DNA from: Pelagophyceae sp. CCMP2097
Lineage: Eukaryota; Sar; Pelagophyceae
Assembly: GCA_026770575.1 (NCBI GenBank)
Contig: MU657209.1
Coordinates: 1 to 57,418, forward strand
Length of the DNA stretch: 57,418 bases
Direction of reading: 5' to 3'
In this document: positions 1 to 7,601 of the stretch, piece after piece
Layout: every line of letters begins with the position of its first letter
How positions within the stretch are numbered: the first letter of the stretch is position 1
The notes under the pieces: generated by a model
Database searches by the model: none
What the model saw: only the letters and a program-made list of their open reading frames with translations
Told to the model about the DNA's origin: nothing
Program-made: the position numbers and the translations under genes

Positions 1-344
1 AAGTGGTGCGACATCGTGAAGACGGGCGTGCACAAGGAGCTGGCGCCGACTTCCGAGGACTGGTACTTTGTCCGCGCGGCCTCTATCGCGCGCAAGGTGT
101 ACCTCAAGCCGGGCGTGGGCATCGGCGCGCTCCGCAAGTGGTACGGCGGCCAGTACCGCCGCGGCTCGCGCGCGAAGGTCTCGCAGAAGGCGGCCGGCGG
201 CGTCATCCGCTCCATCCTGCAGCAGCTCGAGTCGAGGAGACGAAGGTCGTGGAGAAGACCGAGTCTGGCGGCCGCACGATCACGCGCGTCGGCCAGCAGG
301 ACCTCAACCGCATCGCCGGCCAGGTCGCGCGAGATGACCAGTAA
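1..344 (+). CDS. RPS19: Small-subunit ribosomal protein eS19, 3' part, with a frame break
   Basis: The window opens inside an eS19 gene, so the N-terminus lies outside. Frame 1 from base 1 gives the family core: [16 protein letters not shown], then [15 protein letters not shown] and [16 protein letters not shown], ending in ILQQLE near base 231. From there the family match moves to frame 3, [12 protein letters not shown] then [14 protein letters not shown], with a TAA stop at 342-344. The two halves together cover the usual eS19 C-terminal half, so the gene is real but the sequence changes frame between about 231 and 240. One missing base there would restore frame. A sequence or assembly error is likeliest; a true frameshift in an essential ribosomal protein is unlikely. 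I see no credible intron at the point. eS19 is a structural protein of the cytosolic 40S subunit needed for its maturation. Confidence 0.93.
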   Translation, partial: VVRHREDGRAQGAGADFRGLVLCPRGLYRAQGVPQAGRGHRRAPQVVRRPVPPRLAREGLAEGGRRRHPLHPAAARVEETKVVEKTESGGRTITRVGQQDLNRIAGQVARDDQ

Positions 345-837
345 GTGCGCGGTCCCTTAATAAGATTGTGTTCAAACCCGTCGATGCGTCCACTGGTCGG
401 GGCCGTGCGTGAGCCGGTCTCCTCCGCGTCTCACGCACGTCGGATGGGGTGTTGTTTGTTGTTAATCTATGTTTGTCCATGTTCACCAACCGGCCTGTGC
501 GGCGGCAAAGCCCAAGGTACGGGAGCCCACGGAGCGTCGGAGCCACGGAGGCGTCGGAGCCGCAAAGAATATGCGAGTCGTTGGCGAAGCTTCATTGGGC
601 GATGCACTAGTGTACACTGGCACACTAGCTGAGCTCACTAGCTGCGGGACAACGGGATCGCGGGATGGAACCGGTTAACCCCGCTTCTTGACAACCCTCG
701 ACGCCTCAAGCGTGCCATCGTCGCAAGCGCTCGCCGGCGCCGCTCGATGTTGGCACGTCGCCGTCTCGCCCGCAACCTCCCGGGATGCACGCCATCACAA
801 GTGTTATTCGCGTCCGCCCTTGCGGCTTCCGCCGCGC
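345..837. other. Intergenic stretch without a recognised gene
   Basis: About 490 bases between the eS19 stop and the stop of the minus-strand glutamine-rich gene. Short open frames here have no recognisable protein character. Small CGGAGC-type repeats occur around 525-560 and several ACTAG motifs around 605-645. I assign no function. Confidence 0.5.
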
Positions 838-2997
838 CTAGCCGCCGCCGGTGACCTTGCAGACACACTTGGCCGCGGCGGGGACGGTTGTGAAGTAGAG
901 GCCGAAGAGCCCATCTTCATCGTCGACGTCCACTACGTCGCCTTCAACCGTCGCGGCCAGCGTCATGTTCGGTGCCGGGTTGGACACGCGCACGCGGACG
1001 TCGGTGACGCCCCGGCCGCCGTCCGGCGCGTGCACGAGCGGGGGTGCAGCGCCGCGCGGCCGCGCCACGTCCCAGACGATAGAGCCGATGCGCATCTGCG
1101 ACGCCTCCCTCCGCCACGTGTCCAGGCGGCACCGCGGGCGGGGAGACCCGTCGCCCACGGCGTCGGCGCGGGCGTGGCCCAAGGAGACGAGACAGTCGAG
1201 AAACCGCGGCTGTGGCGCCGGCAGCCGCGGCGCCCTCGAGCGGACGCCCGCCGCCGCGAGGACGAGCATCGCCACCTAGTCGCGGCGGGATCCCCGCTGG
1301 GTTCAGAGGCCTCACGACTCTCTCGCCGTCGTGACTGCGAGAGTTTGCCGACGCCCGACGCGGCTCGGCACCGCGGCGCCGATGCCGCCGTCCGCGACGC
1401 GCCGCAGGCTGTGCCGCGACGCGCGCGATTCGGTGCGCGCGCACAGTGTCGACAGAGCCGCGTCCACCTCGCTCGCCTAGCGGCCGTCCGATAAAGGCAC
1501 CGCGGCTATTTGACGTCGCGAGGCACCACGCGAGCCTCACGAGTCGTTCTTGGCGAGTCTCGGCAAGGGCGAATTCAGCCATCTCCTGCCGGTACGCCGC
1601 GACCGCGACTTGGGCGGCGGCGGCGGCGTCGTACGCGGCTTCGTCGTCGTACGCCGGTCCCAGCCGCTGCGGCTGCGGCGGCTGGCCCGAGGACAGCCAC
1701 TGCTGCGCCTGGTCTTTCGTCCACGACGGCCGCCGGCGATTCCGCAACCCCATCGGCGGAGCGGGAGCCGCCTGCGCGTCGGCCTGCTGCCTTTGCCGCT
1801 GCTGTCGTTCTTGCTGTTGCTGTTGCTGCTGCTGATGATGATCAAGCAGTTGCTGCTGCTGCTGCCGCTGCTGCCGCTGCTGCTGCTGCTGCGCGCGGCG
1901 CTGCTCCACCTCCTCGCTCTTGCGTAGGAGCTGCGGGCTGAAGTGCTGCAGCGTCTGCCGCAGCCGGAGCGCCGCCGCGCGCCGCAGGGTCGACGCGACG
2001 GTGACCTCCGTCACGTCCGTGTCGAGCGATTCAGACCTCGACCGCGGCGACGCGGCCGGCGACGCTGCCTCGGACGGCCTCGGCGGCGGAGGGATGCGGC
2101 GGCCCTCGAAGCCGGGCGAGCCTTGGCCGGAGCCGGCCTCGCCGGCCGGATCCCACGCCCCGGCCGCCGTGCGCGCCGCAGCGGCCGTCGGCGGCGATGA
2201 CCGCGACCGCGGCGTGGCCTGCGACCGCGGCATCGGCCGCGAGTCGTTCTGCTCGGGCGACCCTTGCGGCGACCGCTGGAGGCCGGGGTTCCACTTGGCC
2301 AGAATGGCGAAGAGCGCGTCGCCTTGCTTCTCCGGTGACGACGCGGCTGAGCCCGGCGACGACGCGGCGGCGGCGCCTGGCGTCGACGCAGCGCCCGGCG
2401 GTGACGCGGCGGCGCCGGCCGTGCCGTCGTCGGAGACGTCCGACGCCGCGTCGTTCAGCAGGTCGTTGGACTCGTCGGACGTGGCGCGCACGGCCTCGTG
2501 TGGCCGCGCGGCCCACGCCCCGAGGTGCACAGCCGACGCCGCGGGCGCCTGTCGCGCGCGGATTCGCATGAATGACAACTCTGCGATGCGACGACCGCGC
2601 ATGCCACCGGGCGTGCGAACGACGGACGCGGCGGCGAGACGTCGGGCGCGACGGAGCGGTTCGAACTCGGCGGTTCCAACGAGGCGGAGCGGTTCGCGTG
2701 GCGCCGCGGCACCCCAGCGCGCGGCGGCTCGGAGGCGACGGAGAGGGCGTCGTTGAGGTCGTCGTAGGAGCCGCTCCGCGACTCGCCGAGCAACGAGACG
2801 GTGTCCCCCTCGGCGACGGCGCCGAGACGGCGCCGGTCCGGCCGGAGCTGCGCCCGCTGCAGCAGCGCAGACTGACCGGGCGGCGAGTGGCGCCGCGCCA
2901 TCGGCGCACTATTCCGACGCGCAGCGACGCCCGGCCGCACGGCGAGACTCGGATCCTTCGACAAAGGGACTGCGCGTCCATGCGCCCCCAGCGACAA
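838..2997 (-). CDS. Unknown glutamine-rich protein, four exons
   Basis: I do not recognise this family. The model has four exons: 2997-2608, 2548-1541, 1476-1336 and 1275-838, separated by introns of 59, 64 and 60 nt that all start GT, end AG and keep phase 0, giving about 658 residues. The first 300 residues are Ser/Pro/Ala-rich and probably disordered. A glutamine/arginine-rich tract follows (about residues 355-410, several runs of Q), likely coiled-coil. The C-terminal exon carries MRIGSIVWDVARP and DVRVRVSNPAPNMTLAAT, ending in a compact beta-like segment with two cysteines (KCVCKV). The start sits only 33 bases beyond the FBPase stop on the same strand. The last two splice sites were chosen because they preserve frame and give less repetitive protein; exon 4 could instead belong to a separate small gene. 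Confidence 0.6.
1795..1893. repeat. CTG/CAG-rich imperfect trinucleotide tract
   Basis: Runs of CTG (CAG on the minus strand) broken by CCG, TTG and ATG triplets. On the minus strand they encode the Q-rich coiled segment of the 838-2997 gene. The interruptions keep it from being a pure microsatellite. Confidence 0.85.
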
Positions 2998-3030
2998 GGG
3001 TCCTCGGCGTTCTCGGCCGGCGGTTCAAGA

Positions 3031-4466
3031 TTAGGCGGCCTCGTCTGCTCGCCTTCGTGCGTCGGCGCGCTCGTAGTGCGCCTCCAGGTCGTCGATGTCG
3101 TCTGTGGAACCGAGAAACACGGGCGTGCGTTGGTGCACGCTGGTGGGCACGATGCCAATAATCGGCGCCCGGCCCGTGGAGCACTTGCCGCCGGCCTGTT
3201 CCACGATGAACGAAATGGGCCTAAGGTGCGGGGCGTCGAGGCAAGCGCCGAATGCAGAGGCTCGGACGACCCCTCGGACTCGGACGGCTCTCGGACGCCG
3301 CATACGCACGCGGCCTCGTAGAGGAGTCGGATCTTGCCCAGCTTGTGCTTTTTGTCGGCCGGGTAGGCGTACAATCCGCCGTAAAGGATGGTTCGGTGCA
3401 CGTCGCCGACCATGGAGCCAATGTACCGACCTGTCGAAGCGTCAAAGTCTCCCGGCTCGACAAAGAGGGGGGGGGGCTCACTGGAGTAGCCGTTTTGCTT
3501 GCATTGGAGGATGTAGTCGTTGAGCTCCTGGTCCCAGCCGAGGGAGTTGGCCTCGTTGACACTGTAGATGCTTCCGCGATTGGGGATGCGCATGTCCGGG
3601 TGGGAGAGGACAAAGTCGCCGACGCGCGGGTCCAGCGTGAACCCCTGCACGCCGTCGCCGACCTGCAAAGGGGGCGTCGGCGAGAAGTCTACAAGACGCC
3701 CCAAAAGAGGCGCTTACGGTGATGACCATAATCGTACTACTCGAGTACATGCAGTACCCGGCTGCCACCAACGACTTCCCCGGTTGCAGGGTGTTCAGCA
3801 GGCACCGCTGCGCCGCCGCGTCCAACTCGCCGCCGCCGGCGACGTCGTTGACGAGGCATTCCTCCGTCTGCTCGAAGATGCCAAAGATAGTCCCGGTGGC
3901 GATCGAGGCATCAATGTTCGACGACCCATCCAGTGGGTCGAAGACGGCGACGTAGCGCGAGTCGTAGGCCTCTTCTACGATGACGGGGAACGACTCCTCT
4001 TCTGAAGCGACGATGCCGAGCTTGCCAGTGTACGACAAAGCAGCCTTCAAAACGTCGTTGGAAATCACGTCCAGCTTCTTCTGGTCCTCGCCCTGGACGT
4101 TGACCGCCCCGTCGAGGCCCGTCATGCCGTCCACGGCGGCGTGCCTGCGTGCAAAGGTGCGGCGCGGCGCGGACCGCGGCCGCCGGTCGGTGAAAAGTCT
4201 TACTGGACGAGCGCGGAGATCGTCTTGCAGGCCATCTGTATCGACGCCATGAGAGACTCCAAGTCCTCGAGCTCGGGCTTCTTGGCCGTCTGCGCGATCA
4301 TGAACTTTGTCAGCGTCATGCGCTTCGAGAGGTCCTGCGCCTCGCCGGCGTTTCGCGCAGACGGCGCGCTCGCAGGCGCGCGCAGCACGAACGCCACGCC
4401 CACGCGGCCCAGCAGCCACGCCAGCCACCATCGGCCGACGCAGCGAGGCATCGCGACGAGCGCCAA
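3031..4466 (-). CDS. FBP: Fructose-1,6-bisphosphatase, plastid-targeted, redox-loop type
   Basis: Hydrolyses fructose-1,6-bisphosphate to fructose-6-phosphate in the Calvin cycle. Four exons: 4466-4204, 4144-3718, 3662-3310 and 3220-3031, with introns of 59, 55 and 89 nt; phases agree throughout and give 410 residues. Family motifs run in order: NVQGEDQKKLDVISND, ASEEES, VFDPLDGSSNID (metal and substrate site), AAGYCMYSSS, FTLDPRVGDFVLSHP, RYIGSMVGDVHRT, LLYEAAPISFIVEQAGG. The N-terminus is hydrophobic (WWLAWLLGRVGVAF) followed by a basic Ser/Ala stretch; the VAF junction fits the bipartite signal used for secondary plastids. Between residues GIFEQTEECL and QRCLLNTLQPG lies the insert that carries the light-regulated disulphide in chloroplast FBPases. 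Two of the three usual cysteines are present; the third (NVCQPG in plants) is leucine. Divergent from the BART gene, with 168 bases between start codons. Confidence 0.97.
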
Positions 4467-4634
4467 AAGGACTATCGACGTCGCCTAAAAGGTTTTGATC
4501 AAAGCTTTCGGTGCTGAGAATTCGGCGCTCGTGCGGCGGCGTCAAGCCAGCGGCCTTGTCGGAGCGCCGACCGCCGCGCGGTGCGCCGCTCCCCCCTCCG
4601 CGCTCGCCTCGTTGACGTCGCCGGCTGCGCCGGT
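4467..4634. promoter_or_regulatory. Shared divergent promoter region, FBPase / BART gene
   Basis: Only 168 bases separate the two start codons, so upstream control elements of both genes must lie here or inside the transcripts. The FBPase-proximal third is relatively AT-rich (around 4480-4520), including TTTTGATCAAAGC with a TTTGATCAAA-like near-palindrome. No clear TATA box. Confidence 0.5.
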
Positions 4635-5177
4635 ATGGAGTCGAAGCGCGAGTCAAAAGACGACGACGACGCCCCCAAACGCAGCCGCGCAGACCGCGCC
4701 GAGGGCAAGGACGACGACGCCGAGGGCAAGGACGACGCCGCCGGCGAGGTCAAGGACGACGGCGACGACATGCTGCGGGACGTGTTTGACTTTTATTACG
4801 AGTCGACCGAGCTCGAAGCGGCGTTGCAAAAGTTCTGCTTCGCTAATGCTTCTACCTTTGACGACGACCACCGCCGAAAAGGCGAGTACACTTTGGAGCA
4901 CACGCGCGTGCACCACGCCTTTCGGCAACTCTTCGAGGATTTTGTCGAGGCGCACATCCGCGAACTGGGCAGGGACGTATCCTCCTTCTACCGCTCCGTC
5001 GCAGCCGACCAGCGCCGCAGCACCGAGCTCTACAGCGGCCACACGTTTGCGGCTGTGATCAACGGGGCCATGTCCTTTGACAATTTTTACGACATGATGC
5101 TCGACGCAAAGCGAGGCGAGTTCTTCTGGGGCGTGCCCCTCTTGCAGGACATGGACACGCTAGAGTTCCTCTACTGA
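4635..5177 (+). CDS. BART-domain (ARL2-binding-protein-like) protein
   Basis: Single-exon gene of about 180 residues from the ATG at 4635 (MESKRESKDD). An in-frame ATG lies upstream at 4581, but the acidic/basic start at 4635 looks more natural. Residues 1-45 are a charged KDDDAEGKDD-type linker. The rest is a helical BART domain: LRDVFDFYYESTELEAAL, FCFANASTFDD, EYTLEHTRVHHAFRQLFEDF, and the end MSFDNFYDMMLDAKRGEFF, which parallels the DFLAFKEMFLDYR-type segment of ARL2BP. Proteins with this fold bind ARL2/ARL3-type small GTPases and often work at cilia or mitochondria; which applies here cannot be told. Note that the acidic linker contains two copies of EGKDD. Confidence 0.82.
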   Translation: MESKRESKDDDDAPKRSRADRAEGKDDDAEGKDDAAGEVKDDGDDMLRDVFDFYYESTELEAALQKFCFANASTFDDDHRRKGEYTLEHTRVHHAFRQLFEDFVEAHIRELGRDVSSFYRSVAADQRRSTELYSGHTFAAVINGAMSFDNFYDMMLDAKRGEFFWGVPLLQDMDTLEFLY

Positions 5178-5335
5178 GCCTCGACCGAGCAACGCCGCGA
5201 GTAAACGCCCGCAAGGACCCGTGCCCGCATACTGTAATGTACCTCTGCCCCCAACGGACCCCGCAAACCGCCGCCCCCCAAACGCGGGTCGACGGGTATC
5301 CTATGTGTTCACCCAGGGGTCGCGTTGTAATAATG

Positions 5336-7392
5336 CTAGACGGTAAAGTCCTTGTAGTGGTACAGGTCGTCGCCACCCGTTTTGGCTTTCGTCGCCGCGA
5401 CGAGCTTGTTGTACCTAGCGGCGGCGTCTGCACATTTCGGGGGCCTTCGATTCACGGCTCGCGTCCTTTGGAGCCCCCTCGCCTCTGCTGCGGCCCGCGA
5501 CTCTGTCTCCTTTGTCGTCGGTGTCTTTCCGGGCTTGCGACCCTCCATCGCGGGCGCGGCGCATTGCCGCGGCTCCATGAGCTCGGCGGCAGCGGCCTTG
5601 ACGGCTGCCGACGCCGCCTTTTCCTTTTGCGCAGAGTCGCCGGCCCACTCGCCCGCCCTTTTCGCCACGACGCGCGCCTAAGCACCGCCGTCGCAAAGGC
5701 CCGACTCACGCACGACGAAGCGCCTCGAACGCGGCTTGCAAGGCCGGGCCAAGTACCTTGGAGTAGACTTTGCTCGTGGCGACCATGCGCCGCTGGTCCT
5801 CGAGCGACACGTCGACGTGAAAGTGCTTCGGGACGACGTGCCTAGGGTGCGAGGCCCGTGCCGAGCCGGCGGCGTAAGGCGCGATCTGCCAATGCGCGAG
5901 GGTATCACGTCCACCTCTCGAGGGCAGCCGTCCACGTCTACGGCGCGCGTCTCGCGGCACGCACGCGACGAGGGCGCCGGGCAGCGAGTTGTAGTCGACC
6001 ATGAGCGCTCTGTTTCCCCATTTCGCGTCGGCCTCGAGCGCGGCCTCGCAGAGCATGGAGAGGTGCGCCGCGCAGTAGGATTCGCTCGACGACCCCTGCG
6101 CGTCCTTTTGCGACATGCCAAGGATCGCCGCAGTCTCCTACACGCGCCGTCCGGCGGGCAGCGCCGCAGCGCCGAAGGACAAGCACGAACCTTGCGCGGT
6201 CGCACGTGCTCGCGCACGCACCTACGGATGCTCGCGATACTGAGCGGGCTCGCCGTCTCAGCAAGGCGCGGGGGCGCACGGCGCGCTCCTGCCGTTGCCG
6301 TTCTTGAAGTGGGACATCATGACCTGGACCGGCTCGCGGTAGACGAAGATGAAGGGCGTGGTAGGGAACGCTTCCGCGAGGACGGTCATGGCGGGGACGG
6401 TGATCGACTGGAATTTGAAGTAGAGGTGCGTGTGGAACGGCGACGCGCCCATGAGCGAGACGAGCTTGCGCAGCAGGTCGACTGCCCAGGACGCGTCGGG
6501 CGCAAAGAGGCGTCTGGCGCAAAAAGAAACTCTCACTGGGCTTGCGCCGACGCACGCTGTCTCTCCTTGGTGCAGCCTCGGCAGTGGTTCAACACGATGG
6601 GCGGCGGCGGCGACTCGGAGTAGACCAAGTTCGTCGGCACCGATGCCAACATGTTGGCCACCAAAGTCGAGCCGACGCGCGACTCGTGGAAGACGAATGC
6701 CGTCGGCACGAGCGGCGTGATGCCGCGCTTCGGCAGGTCGGCGACGAGGTCGTCTAGCGACCCACTCCGGTCGCCCTTGCCGCACCTAACGCCGCGTCGG
6801 AAAACCTCAGGGAATCTCCTGCGAGGCGCACCGTGCAAACTCACTTGCTCATCGTCGTCAAGTCGCGGAACATGGGCGTCTTCGACGGGTCGCGCCAGTA
6901 CGAGTCAAAGTCGAGCTTGCACAGCGTGACGCGCGGGTCGCCGTGCTCCACGGCGCGCAGCTCGATGGGCACCTGCGGACGCGATTAGGCCACCGCGGCG
7001 GAAAGGGGCAGCCACGCACGTAAAAGCTCGGCACGCGCGGACCGCCCGCCGTCGAGTTGCCGGCCTTGCCGCGGAGCATCGAAGCCTAGCGCTGCGTCCG
7101 GCGCAGCCCCACGGCCGCGCCCCGCAGGAGACGCACCTTTGGCGCCGACGCAGATGGACCGCCGTGGTCGTCGTCGACGAGCCCCTGCGCGACGGCATCC
7201 TTCGCAGACCCCCGGTGCCGTTTGGGGTGGCGCGGCGGGTTCGAGAGGACGCTGCTTCGAGACCTCCGTCGGGCCCGGCAAGCTGTAGGCGTAGCCGACG
7301 AGGTACAGCGTGCCGAGCGCCGCAAACGCGACGAAGCACCGCAGCGCCGCGCTATTGCTGATGCCGCCGCCGCCGCCGCCGCGACGCGCCAT
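5336..7392 (-). CDS. Sulfotransferase-like type II membrane protein, nine exons
   Basis: Nine exons: 7392-7137, 7085-7020, 6972-6845, 6785-6556, 6481-6280, 6239-6191, 6137-5961, 5885-5757, 5677-5336, with introns of 40-79 nt. The N-terminus has one membrane segment (CFVAFAALGTLYLVGYAYSL), typical of a Golgi type II enzyme. The PAPS-binding loop is FVFHESRVGSTLVANML and the second nucleotide motif FIFVYREPVQVMMSH; LMVDYNSLPGAL and an SKVYSK segment follow as in algal sulfotransferase-like proteins. The predicted role is transfer of sulfate from PAPS to a carbohydrate or protein; the acceptor is unknown. Exon 1 contains a frame conflict: the membrane segment is in one frame and SSVLSNPPRHPKRHRG in another, the latter matching the next exon in phase. 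This suggests a small indel near 7255-7290 or an unrecognised feature. The last 80 residues are lysine/alanine-rich. Confidence 0.82.
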
Positions 7393-7601
7393 GGCCGAGC
7401 ACCGCGCGACGCCTCGACAAGTCCCGCCGCGCGATCAAAATCCACTCCCCTGACGTGAGGGTTTGATTCCCTACAATTGTAGGAATCCTAGGCTTTTTTG
7501 CACGAGAATTCAAGTTGGGTCCTAGGAATTCCTAGGCCGCTGAGGGCCCTAACCCCCGCCGCGTCTGCGTCGGCAGGGCAGGGCGGCGGGCCTGCTTCGG
7601 C
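7393..7601. promoter_or_regulatory. Divergent promoter with two perfect palindromes
   Basis: Lies between the sulfotransferase-like start (minus) and the protease start (plus). It holds CCTACAATTGTAGG at 7470-7483 and CCTAGGAATTCCTAGG at 7521-7536, both perfect palindromes in a locally AT-rich patch. Similar elements recur in other intergenic regions of this window, so they may be binding sites. Confidence 0.6.

Noticed and set aside
688..1494. Plus-strand long frames opposite the glutamine-rich gene
   Set aside because: Long antisense frames are expected at this GC content. They are rich in Arg/Ala/Pro and show no domain.
944..1540. Continuation of the long minus-strand frame beyond the glutamine-rich exon as protein
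   Set aside because: After about 1540 the frame turns into Arg/Ala-rich shadow sequence. Introns at 1477-1540 and 1276-1335 give better protein in another frame with consistent phases.
6819..6844. 26-nt intron in the sulfotransferase-like gene
   Set aside because: A 59-nt intron with TAG acceptor at 6786 uses the same donor and keeps frame, matching the sizes seen elsewhere.
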